Below, piece by piece: positions 22,258 through 33,092 of a stretch of 64,000 nt of DNA (its first letter is position 1; each line of letters begins with the position of its first letter). Under the pieces are notes generated by a model that was not told the DNA's origin, made no database searches, and saw only the letters and a list, made by a program, of their open reading frames with translations. The translations under genes and the position numbers were made by a program. Source of the stretch: Chamaecyparis obtusa (lineage: Eukaryota; Streptophyta; Pinopsida; Cupressales; Cupressaceae); the NCBI GenBank assembly GCA_027943335.1, contig BSBK01003560.1:496001-560000 (forward strand), read 5' to 3'.

Positions 22258-25200
22258 TGTGAGACCTACCTCTGATAGACATAGTTTTACTACTTTATTT
22301 TCTATGTTCTCAGTGATTATTACTTAGACATACCTTAACTATTGAGACTCTTATGTATTTGAGTATTTGTTGAATTCTATGTTATATGTTCGGTACCTAA
22401 TTATGTAATCAAGGTACACTCGAGATACTTTATGTTTTGATTTAGTTTAAGGTTTTGATGATGTCATATATAGGAATACATTGTGTTGAATACTATTGTG
22501 ATGGAAAATTAGTTTAGGAAATTGATGATATGTTATTTAATTCAAATACATATATAGTTTATACACCATGTAGTATTGATGTTGTATTATATTTCTATAT
22601 CATGTTATTTTGGACCTACTAATGTGTGTAGTGAGTGTGCAGGGATAGTTGATCATGGATCTAGATCGGGGACCCAAAATTGGAACCTATGTTATTCCAT
22701 GAATCCAAGGTCCTATTTGTATAAAGAATCATGGACCTCATTGTATAGTTGTTTATTCGTGAATTTGGTTTGCATGAGTGTGTTTAATTCAGTTTAAGTT
22801 AATGTGAATAAGCCATGTCATTTATTTATTTAAATTGTGTCAATTTTGGCAAGTGTTGTAATTAAGTGTTGGCATGGCTAGTTAATTGTATTATGTTTAA
22901 GTGTAGGGTTAACTAGGTGTTAATATTAGTGAATTACCCAAGCTTACCATGGGTTAGGAAGTTTCTAGTTGGTCAACCTTGACTTGGAAATCCGTGGGTA
23001 AACTTTAGGTGGGGTTTAGGAGGGTCTTTTGGGCTCCCATAAGGTAACTGGGGTCAATTTTAGCTATGTAGGTTGGTACCTTAGGGGTTAGAGGTCATTC
23101 TCAACCCATTAAGAGCCTTTAATCACATTTATTATACCCCTAAAGTCTTGCTTTTGAAGTTGTACGAATTTGAGAGTTGTGTGGTTTTGGTTAACCTCTC
23201 TTTTCTTCCCAAATTTGCATTTAACTCTATTTATGGAGAAGGAAGGAAAGTGGGAAGAAAGGGATGGAAGGTTCTCCCTCACCTTTGATTGGTTCCTAGG
23301 TTATTAGAGGTTTGCCTATAAAGGGAAGATTTTAGGAAGATCTTGAGTGTTCACCCACTCTCTACCTTTAGAGACCATTTTCAAAATTTGAAGGAGCTTA
23401 GGAGGGAATTGCTTGGAAGGAAAACTCATTTTCAGAATTTCAAGTTCAACCTTAGGCTTGGAGTAAGGTTGGATTCTCTTAGTTTAAAAATGTTTTCTTG
23501 GCATGTATGTAAGCTTGGAGCTCCATTAATGGAGTCCTTTCCATTTTATGATTTTTGCTTAAAACTTTGGATATGTTTATTTGTGGATTTTTTTTTTCAT
23601 TCATAATTTCATTTGTCAATGGGATTCTTCAAGGCACACTCACACTTGGGAGGGTATAGTAACCTTAAAGGGGGTGGTAGGAAGATACTCTAGTATTGTG
23701 TAAAGTCTCCATTATGTGGAGGGATAAACATGGGGTTCTTGATACCCATGATGCCAAGTATGGCCTACGGGCACCTAGAGGGCATAAGGAGGGTTTTAGA
23801 CTGCATCTTGTGTAGGTGGTCTTTCCAAGTCCATGTGTGGCTTGTGAATTTTACTTTGATACTATGGCTTCTCCTCATGTTTTTCCACCACTACCCCTAT
23901 TTTTAGGAAGGCCTCTCGGAGACCTTCCTCCTATTTTGACCATGTTTGGGAGTTTCGAAAGTTTTCTATGATTGAATGTGTTTCTTCATGTTTGTGAATA
24001 CCTGTTTATATCATGTTCTGTTCTCGATCCCCTAGCTCGGGGGTGGTCTTGAAAAGGCCTAGGTTGGGAGACAAGCCTCCGTGGTCAACCCCGTCCTATC
24101 AAGTACCCAGCTGGATATAGGAGTTGGTAGATTTGTTTATGATCATAATTCAAAGTTAGGGATTTCTTGTAACCTTGTAATACCATGTAATTTTATTGTT
24201 ATTTATTAAGGATTTTGTGATATTCGACTTTGTAATGGAAATAAGGTTCATGGAATAAAAATTAGGATTAAATAGATATTATTATTTTTATTAAATTCAT
24301 AGTTTCCATTAAGTTTTAAATGTATGAGATTTTGGGAATTTGGTTATTTATGAGCAATTTTATAGATTAATGTTATTTCAAATTGGACAAATACCATGAA
24401 TGTTTATGGCTTCAATTTTGCAATATATGTCTAAAAGGATTTATAAATGTTCATTTAAATTTTCAATAGTATAGATTAAGTCATCGTACTATTGGTTAAA
24501 ATATAGCATATTCTTATCATGCTTATTGAAAATTTAAATAAACTTAGGTGCTTGTGTATTTTGAAAAATAAATTTTATTTTATACTTAGAGAATTTTTTT
24601 TCAAAATATGCAAAAAAAAAAGCCTAAATTTAAAGTTTATTTCCTACATTATGTTAAGCTATCAATTTAGAATGCATTCATGTTATTTTTATTTTTAAAA
24701 AAATGTTTATATACTCACTATTTTAAAAAATAGGGTATATAATAATAATTTAAACCAGTAAATTAAATTAGTTTAATATATATATTATATCATATATATT
24801 AAACCCCTTTCCAATTTTTTTTTAAAAATAAAACCCGATTCTTGTTTAAAGCGTAGAGCACTTGTATTAAAAAAATATATATTTTAAACTTTTGTAGGGG
24901 CAAGGGTTTGAAGTGTGGTCGAAGCCACCCCCACACCCTCCCCCTTCTCTCTTACAGTAGTGGTAGGCGGTGTAGGTCGGCTGGCACCTCCACGCGCCAC
25001 CACACCACTATAGATGTAGTGGTCGACAGGGAGCGGTGTTCGTGTCAGGCCACCCATCTCCACTGCCTTCTCCTCTGTGAGCGCCCCCACTGCACGTGGT
25101 CGTCATCAATTCGGCTGCCGCATGGTTCATTGGCACCTCTAAACAAATTTTAGGGTAGTTTTTTTTTTTAAATGGTGACTTATATTTAATTTAATAACAA

Positions 25201-26259
25201 ATATAATATTATATAATGTTTTAGGGCTAATTCAAATGTGATTTATTAAAATGTATAATATTAGTTATTTAAATTTATTTATTTTGTTAGAATTAGATTT
25301 AATTTTAATTAATTGTAAATAAATTAAGATTAATCTATATATATTTTTAGTATAGATAATATTAAATGGGGATTATTCATTTTGAATTATTTCAATTAGA
25401 AGAATTATATGTTTTCAATAACTTAGGAGATTTTAAATTAGAAAATTAAATTTGATTCAATTAGATTTAATTTTGAGTTCAAATAAGTTATAATTAGATA
25501 TGGAAAATCTAATTCATTTTAAATGTATTTATATTAAATTAAGAAATAGACTTTTTTTGAAAACGTAATAATCTTTAAAGGTTAGTTTCTTTTATAGTTA
25601 CTACGATGTAAATGGTTTAATTATCACAAACGTAAACTAGATTAAAATATTGAAATGTTTGAATTAACTTTATTAATTCAACTGGTTTAACATTGCTAAC
25701 AATGGAGGAGTTATATCGACTCCTCCTCATTGAGTCTTAAGTCAATATGACCTTAATGACCACATTGGCCATTTTTGTGCACAGTCAACTTTTGGTCAAC
25801 CTTAGTCTTGAACCTAGGGTAGTCACCTCAATTTGCGTGCACTAGTATCCCATGATAAGTTTTGAACCCATTTAACTTAGTTTCACGTTTATTAGTGCAT
25901 GGTTGATGTTTTGGTCAACCCTAGTTGACTTTAGTCAACTGCTTGATTTGTGTGTCAATCAAAGCATGCAGCTTAGGGACCTATGTAGGATAGTTTGGAA
26001 GCCAATTATCGCAAATTAACTTTTGGTCAAACTTGGTCAAACTTGGTCAACCTTTTCTGGTGTGACCCTTGTGGTGTTTTTTTGGACACTTGAACTTATT
26101 TAGTTAATTGTTTTCCTATGCATCATCTTGCGTGAACATAGAAACTTGTGCCAATTGTATTAAACTCTAGTTAACATAGTTGTGTGTGTATTTTTAGTTA
26201 AGAGTAGGTTGTAGAATAAAATTTTGTAGTTGTGTTTTTCTCACTTTTTGGGCATCACA
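22258..26259 (+). repeat. 4.0-kb 3' LTR of the Gypsy element
   Basis: The start TGTGAGACCTACC follows the polypurine tract. The end GGGCATCACA is inferred from the matching inverted terminus (TGTGA/TCACA) and from the fact that the next base pairs with the second copy of the unclassified element near 62592. It contains a GC-rich centre at 24895-25140, a poly-T tract on each side and short repeats of TTTTGGTCAACC near 25790-26060. About 4 kb is long but known for Tekay-type LTRs of large plant genomes. The small frames inside are not genes. Confidence 0.75.
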
Positions 26260-28964
26260 GAGGTTTCAAAGATGATAACAAGTGTCATTCTAACATTTCA
26301 AATTTTGAAAACTAGTGCATTAATGATTGATTGTGCAAAATTAATAACTCACATGAACAATTGCTCTTTAGTTAGTTGATTGAAGTGAGTGTTATTAGAA
26401 GATCTCAAAGAATGAGCATTACAGAGGAAAAGAGCTGAAGGAATTTGCAAACAGAGGAGGAGAGACATACTTCAATCAATCCCAAGTAGGTTATCTTTTA
26501 TAGAATCTATAAACAGTTCTGTGAATAATTACATTGTGAAAATGGAAAGCCCTAGTAGTAGTTCTAAAGGTAAAAGGCATAAAAATGAAGAAAGTAAAAG
26601 CAATAAAAAGCAAAAAAATGATATAGAGAAAATACCAAAATGAAAACTACATCAAGATACATTAGACCAGATGTAGGGATCGAGACCAAAATCTAGGAAG
26701 GCTACCCAAGGAAAGCCTGATGTTGAGAAAAATGAGGACAAATAAAGATGCAGAGGATGTGTTGGCTAGCATAAGGAGATATGAATTATTTATCTTTCAC
26801 TATGCTGGAAGATCCTACCCTCAATTAGTCTATAACCCATGGAGAATGAATTTGGGAAGATTTGTAGTTGCAAATGTCTTTGTAAATATAGATCTCCTCA
26901 AATTGTTGGAAAACCATTACAACCCAGAGAAAAGGGCAATATGCAATTTGCACCGAGAGCCATTTGGGCATATATTGAAGAATGCAATGAATGAAGTTTT
27001 TAATCTAGATGATTTATTTGACTACCCCATAGACTATAAGGACCTAGAGAGTGAATATGCCAGATTAGACACTACTTATAATGAGTGGAGGTTCCTTTTC
27101 ATAGGCCCAAAGAGCAGCGAAAATTGATACCATTGAATGATGATGATGACCCTAATTTCAATTTTGAACTATTTGAACCATATGCTAAGTATACGTATTA
27201 CTTGGTGGGACAAATGGCTGGTGCAAAGGTCCTAGGCTTTATGGCTATTGGGCCCAGTGGTGATTGTAGTGGATGTCCAATGTCACAACCCTATACCATT
27301 TGATTATGTAGAATATATCTCCAGGATGATCTAGATATTAGGTTAAAATCTATCAAAGATGACCTTGAACACATTTATTTTAGACATTGCTTTGTCTTTA
27401 TGCACATGATGCTTTTATATGGCTAGGAGATTGGGATATGGCTAGAAGGGTTGAAAATGAAATAAATTGGCAAGGAGGGAGGGTCATTGCTAGTCCAATT
27501 CAGACTTCCATTTGGAACTCTAGATTTACTGAGTCTCATTATGTCTATTTTGATGAGTTATTTGTAAAAAATAATTTTTAGGGTGTATAATCATCCTTGT
27601 GACTATTCTATTTCTACTGAAATTAAGAAATTTTTAAGACCAAAAGATTTCGATGAGAGGAAGCTAGTAGACCATAATTGGGGTGATTGGTATGTTCACA
27701 AGGACTTAACCATAATACAAGATTTTTTTTTGAAGGAGCACCATATAAGTTGCTCAAGACAGTCCCTAATAGAATTGCATACTTGGGAATTGTTAGACAA
27801 TTAGAGTACACTTGTTTCATGCATCTAGCTTCAACACACAAATAATGTTTTATGCTAGGCCCATTGAATTTCAGAGACTTTACCATTGTTTCCACTAAGG
27901 CATATGATCTCATCTAGGATAAAGTTTTGGCATGGTACAAATGCAAGGAGGCCAACCCAAGAAAGGGATATGACCTTTCAAAGGTTACATTAGTTTTGTG
28001 TGAAAGAAGAGAAATTCGAGTGGATACAATCATATCCCTTTTCTTGTAGAGGATGTCTTCAAGAATATAGAAGATCAGGAGGTTAAGGAAGCAGTTAAAA
28101 AATATAATCAAGAGTAGGAACAAAAGATGGAGATGCAAGATGTAGAATACATATCATCTGGTGAGAAGTCTTCTCTTGAGAGTGAAGACATTCAAAATTT
28201 CAACAAGGTCCAAGATGGTAGCTAATGAGTGTGTAGATCTCCCTAATAGAGGACTAAAAGTAGCTAAGGATTTGAAAATTGATAATGATGCTAGGCTCTT
28301 AGCCTATGAATCCTTTTTATTAGATGACCAATTTTTTAAATCTGATGAATTTAAAACCTTTATATATAATTTCAAGGGCAATAAGTTAAGAGATTAAATC
28401 CCCACCATTACCAAATAAAATGAGCAGAAGTTACTAAATAAGTTAAAAATGGACATTGGCCATGAGATCACTATTATGACACCTGATAAGGGAAGACAAT
28501 TTTCATAGGAGGAAGGAATTATGGTGTTCCTCAGATGGGACTTAATTGCAAATCTTCTATTTGATATCTTTTTACACAGTGATGATAAAAAATACAAACT
28601 AAATGTTAAAGGAGTGAAATAAATTTATATTGGCTCAACATTTAATACTAATTAAGAATCCATGTTGATTTGGTCATTATATCCTCCTCACAAAAGGCCA
28701 AAGATCATTGATATAGAGAAAGCATTCAACCATATGATGACACTCAAGGTACATGAAGTTGATCTGATTGGCATAGATGACATTAGTGTGAACATAACAA
28801 AGATGAACATAGCTAAGATGAAACTATTGGTGAAGGAACAAAACGCCTTCAAATTAAATAATGAAAGATTGATGTTAGAAAATGCTACTGTAAGGGACAC
28901 TAACATGAGGGTCACCTCTGGGGAGGATGTGGAGTTCCTCAAAGTTTTAAAAGTTTAGTTTATC
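26260..28964 (+). mobile_element. Unclassified repeated coding element, copy A
   Basis: The stretch matches 62592-64000 in the same orientation, through both non-coding and coding parts, so it belongs to a dispersed family. It begins at the Gypsy LTR end and continues to about 28964, where the inverted-duplication match begins. It encodes a broken protein (separate entry) without recognisable transposase, RT or integrase. A gag-like or captured host gene is possible; the family could not be assigned. Confidence 0.65.
26541..28956 (+). pseudogene. Unrecognised acidic/hydrophilic protein, broken frames (copy A)
   Basis: A Lys/Ser-rich start (Met at 26541, MESPSSSSKGKRHKNEESK) leads into YNPWRMNLGRF at 26720-27127, then IPLNDDDDPNFNFELFEPY at 27085-27303, a piece at 27387-27581 with RRVENEINWQGGRV, a piece at 27583-27804 with DHNWGDWYVHKDL, and later weaker pieces to 28956. 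Frames change at about 26750 and 27085-27127, both times one base backwards. Stops lie near 26640 and 26670. I do not recognise the family; there is no RT, integrase, protease or zinc-knuckle motif. The acidic, charged composition and the repeat status would fit a retroelement gag or a host gene amplified inside a mobile element. Confidence 0.6.
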
Positions 28965-30622
28965 TATATTGGGGAAGTATAAGATTTGGTAGTATGTCAG
29001 AGGGGTTTGTGTACAAAGATTCTTCCCATGAAGGAAACAGTAACATTGTGAGTTCATGTCCCTTCTTCACTATTAGATGTTTGCAATTGGCAAGACAATA
29101 TGTTGACATTAACAAATTATATGGAACTTAATATAGGAAATTAAGGGTATGCAAATGAACGAGTTAAACTTGTATTTTAAAGAAAATTTACTCCTGAATA
29201 ACTTTATGTGTGTGTCTAAACTAGAAAATTATATAGAGGTTGTATTGGATTCTACGTCGAATAAAATGATGTCTATTGGTTCTAGGGAAAGAGGAAACAA
29301 GTTGATATAAGCCAAAATCTTGTATCTTTGATGTATGTTAGATGTTTTTTTCTTAAGAATTGAGTTGATTGGTTTAGTTAATAGATTTTTAGTTTTTGCG
29401 TCTGACCATGATATTTCTGTGAGGACAGTGTTGGGAGAAATATCAAAGGAAATTGCATGTGGTGAATTTTATTGTTAAGAAACCTTAAATATTGTGCAAG
29501 TGACATCTACAGAGTCTTTCAAAGAAAGAAAGCATATACTCTAAGCTCTTCTTTCCAAATGCCTTAAATTTTTATTTTTATTTTTATCACGGATTGAATT
29601 GCTTAACTTTGGTAAAGCAATTTTAAGTATATATAAGAAGCTACAAATGTGTAAATGAAATGATAATTGTTGTCTTATTTTCAATGTTAGATTCAAAACC
29701 TAGTAATAGTGTAATGAATAAGTCAATTTTCAAAACTGGGCAATTATTTAGAGTCAGGTGGTTAGCTATTTGTTGAACTATTCAACCTTGTGAAGGGGAT
29801 GACTTTAAATTTTGGTGCCTTACGTGTGTTTACAATTTATTCAAAATATGCTAATAAAACCGTGAACACTCTATAGAGTTGGGTGGTTGAATAATTGTTG
29901 AACTATTGAACCCTGTGAAGGGAACAACTTTATATAGAAAGTTGTGTCTACCATATATTTGGCACCTTGTGTTTATTGATGATTGATTCAAAATGTGCTA
30001 ATATAACCATTATGAAATATTATGGTTTGCTTTCTTGGATGGGTTAGAGTTTGATATTGCAACTCCATGTATTTTATTAACATACTTTTGTTGAAATGAG
30101 TTTAAGAGTACTGATTGATTATATTTTCTATTTATATTTTTAAAATACAATATTATACATATATACATAGATACATACCTATAGTTGTTTGTACATTTTT
30201 TTACTTTTGTTGAAATGAGTTTAAGTCTAAGTGCTAATATAAAGTGGGTCAAAACATCATCGATTGATTATATGATAAAATATCAACTAGGGGTCACTTA
30301 AGTGCATAAGTTAGGAACTTGTGAACTAAACAAGTGAAATCAAGCAATGTGAAGGTTCCAAAGTTTTCTAACTGAGTGACGTAAAGGCTAGTAAGCATAG
30401 AGGAATAAGTAACATTAAAAAATAAAGAGTGTCTATTCTATAACTGCTATGAAATAATGGTTTGCATTTTATATAATGTGAGTTTTGGATTATTACAAGT
30501 TTTGATATTGTAACTCCATCTTGAAAAGTGAGAAAGTATATAGAGTTGACTGGTAGGCTAGCTATTGAACTCTTGAACCCTACAAAGTGGATAGTTTCGT
30601 ATATCATGTCAAACTTGGTAGT
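28965..30622. repeat. Anonymous repeat DNA within right arm
   Basis: No supported gene. It holds diverged repeats around GTTGAACTATTGAACCCTGTG at about 29772, 29896 and 30562, matching the inverted set in 4840-6465. An 80-codon minus-strand frame at 30368-30607 has no recognised domain. Confidence 0.55.
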
Positions 30623-30855
30623 TGTTGTTGGATATAAAAGATAACTAGGAGGGGGGAGGGTGAATTATTTGTCCACACACTCTTAAACTTAATGACACTA
30701 CTAATTATTTCTACCAAAGTTATTTTAATCATTAATTGTAAAAAGATAAAAACATAGAAGCACAACAACCATAAAACACATGAGACACTAGATTTACGTG
30801 AAAAACCCTATTAAGGGAAAAAAAATGATGAAGATTATTCTGAAATATGATAACA
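30623..30855 (-). mobile_element. Short LTR-like insert (solo LTR or TRIM), right copy
   Basis: On the plus strand it starts TGTTGTTGG and ends TGATAACA. GTAGT (30618-30622) and CTAGT (30856-30860) flank it, a 4-of-5 target duplication. Inside are CTAGGAGGGGGGAGGGTGAA and CCCTATTAAGGGAAAAA, both similar in position and sequence to the copia-1 LTR (GAGAGGGGGGTGAATC at 8430 and CCCTATAAAGGGAAAAA at 8664). It is therefore probably a short copia-type LTR. Confidence 0.5.
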
Positions 30856-30861
30856 CTAGTT

Positions 30862-31220
30862 AAGTTGCCTAACTTTTTTTTTCTAAAATTTCATTGCCAC
30901 TTAAGCGCCTACTTTGGCCTCCCATGATCTTGCACATACCCCTCTCCATTATTTTTGCCTAGATTTGGGTTACCAATCCTCTATTGACTTTGGTTAGTGA
31001 TCTAATTGCCACACTATCTACCTCATCCTATTCAAACTTACTACATCTTCAAAGTCAAGTTTAGGACCCTTGATTTATATTTACTCCATTGGAGGAGTAT
31101 TTTTTTGTCTTCCACTCTTCTTGAATCCTCTAGAATCTGTTGTTCTAACATTTCTCAACATATCTATCCTATCATGTCTCCTGTCTTTTTTGTTACAAGG
31201 ACCACAATTTAAAAATTATC
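30862..31220 (-). pseudogene. C-terminal part of the split zinc-knuckle ORF
   Basis: Minus-strand frames encode VVLVTKKTGDMIG, MLEQQILEDSRRVEDKKILL and, after a frame change, VAIRSLTKVNRGLVTQI and MERGMCKIMGGQSRRLSG, with a few stops. The frame picks up directly across the pol-less LTR element from 36331-36387, once one copy of the AATAT duplication is removed. This position after a CCHC knuckle and a charged linker fits the C-terminal part of a plant LINE ORF1 or a gag, but no named domain is recognised in this piece. Confidence 0.55.
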
Positions 31221-31225
31221 AATAT

Positions 31226-33092
31226 TGTTGGTTAACAGATTTCCCTTTTATAATATTAACTCAAGCCCTTGCAATGCCTCTCTATCAACAATAGTTGAAC
31301 AAACTAAAAATAAGGAATAACAATTTGATCTCTGAATTTTATAAGTACAACTCTCTATAACATATTTCCAATGAATATGTTTTTATGTTATTTTCAATAG
31401 TAAATGAGGTGTACTCTTAACCAGAGAGTAGGAGAGGCTTTTGATGACTGTTCATCACCATGATACATCCACAAACAGCTAACTAATTCTATGTACTAAT
31501 TTCTACCACCATGAAAACTAAACACAACATGATATCATCAAACTATATTTTGAAATTTTTTCTCCATAGCCATGAAGATCACACATGTAGTTTAACCATA
31601 GGTTATATAAATATGTCAAATAAAATGAATATAATAGATGAAGGAAATAAATAGTGACTCGCAGATCATGTTATAATCATGAATTTCCATCTGCTAGTTG
31701 TTCAACAATTTTTGATCTCATTGTTTTTGTTGTTGTTAGTTTCGGGGCTGTGTTGCTTCTTTGCAACTATTTCGTGTCTTTGTTCTCAATGTCTATCTTT
31801 CCTTCTCTGATGTAAAGGGTTTTGGGGCCCCTTCAAAACCTACCTTTTCCTTAATCAAAAATAGAGGAAGGAAATAAATAGTGTCTCATAGATCACCTTA
31901 TAATAATGAATTTCAAAAAATAAAAGTTTGATACCCATAATTAATTCATTCCTTTCATCCTATATTCACCCATTCAACAATACATCAATCAGAGATAAAT
32001 CCATCAACAACAACCATGATTCAAAATTTGAGTCACACTCAATTGTCACAACAATATGGGGAAATCTGAACTAAAACTGTTGATCCTTGTTAAAAGTTTC
32101 AGACCAATTTATGTAGTCCCTTTTCCTTCACAACTATTATATAACATTCCTCTTTAAAATAGGAAAATAAAGTATTATCAAAGAAATACCAAATAACTAA
32201 AACAACCAACTAAATGGAATTGTCAGGCCAAGTGTCATGCAATCTTTCTTGTATTCTTTTCTCAAAACCTTAAAACTCATCTTGAGCATGGGTTTGCCAC
32301 TTGGTAGCACAGTGGACATTTTTCTCTGGATGCCTTTTTTCTTTCACCCAAAATTTGAGCTCAGATACCACATGTCCACGATATGCTTTCTCGTTGGTGG
32401 GTCTAGGGAAGTTATATAAGGCTAAACGTGGCTTCCTCTGCTTTCAACTTTTTCACCAGTACGTACGGAGTGATCATTTCTTAGAGCACACATTTTCCAC
32501 TTGTCAACACGACATACACTTTGCTTTAGTTTCTTTTTTTTGCCTAAACTCATGCTCAAGCACCATGTATCCACCATGCTTCACCTTTGTCAACCTATGG
32601 TCCCTAAACCATCAAATAAACACAAAATTGTTTGAGCACACATTTTCCACTTGGCAACATGTTGGGCATTTTTCTTTGGAGGCTTTTTCTCCTTCTCCCC
32701 AAACTCACACTCAAGTACCATGTGTTTGTTGGTGAGCCCAATTTCTCATAGATGATAAATTTATTTAATTTTTGCCTCCTTTTACAAACCCAATAAAACA
32801 AATATAGCCAAGTCATAACCTTGAGCAAGTCCAAAAACATGTTGAGCCATTATTTCTTAAAGCTCCTCTTTCTATGAGTGGGCCGAGACTTTCATGGCTT
32901 CTAAGTATGGGTATCGAGATGCTTCTTCACACAAGTTATTCCTGAATGGAAATACTGAGTGGTTGCTTCAAATCTCTTGTATTGAAAATTGCAGAAATTA
33001 TTAATCCAAATTTGAGACCCTTTATTTCCTGAATGTGAAGCTATTTGAGTTGATAGAAAGTTTAAAAAATTCTGGTCCTAAAATGGGCAACA
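31226..33092 (-). repeat. 3' LTR of the pol-less element
   Basis: Matches 34821-36325 on the same strand and 945-2811 inverted. It is 1867 bp, exactly as long as the left copy, and carries the 31640-31914 LINE-tail insertion that the 5' LTR lacks. Frames such as 32237-32735 are LTR sequence and probably not genes. Confidence 0.88.
31640..31914 (+). mobile_element. 5'-truncated LINE tail with ~48-bp target duplication (right copy)
   Basis: About 179 bp (31688-31866) ending CCTTAATCAAAAATAG lie between two near-copies of a ~48-bp LTR segment beginning GAAGGAAATAAATAGTG. The 5' LTR at 35210-35260 has only one copy of that segment. A short, 3'-end-only insert with an A-rich tail and a target duplication is the usual product of LINE retrotransposition. 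The tail resembles other plant LINE ends, but no coding part remains. Confidence 0.55.

Larger units (their letters stand above)
19195..26259 (+). mobile_element. 5'-truncated Ty3/gypsy chromovirus (Tekay/Del-like)
   Basis: The pol gene order protease end, reverse transcriptase, RNase H, integrase, then a chromodomain-like tail, with a polypurine tract and a 3' LTR, identifies a Ty3/gypsy chromovirus. Integrase and tail motifs are closest, from memory of the families, to Tekay/Del. The 5' LTR, primer site, gag and most of protease are missing. No 5' LTR was found in the 19 kb upstream. The base block GAGGT follows the 3' LTR, but its partner cannot be checked because the 5' end is lost. Confidence 0.88.

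Noticed and set aside
24884..25153. Possible Pro/Arg/Thr-rich genes on both strands
   Set aside because: They fall in the GC-rich centre of the Gypsy LTR; lack of stops is due to base composition.
30368..30607. 80-codon minus-strand frame as a continuation of the split zinc-knuckle ORF
   Set aside because: It is open by chance as far as can be judged; the left-arm counterpart does not keep a convincing frame and no motif is present.
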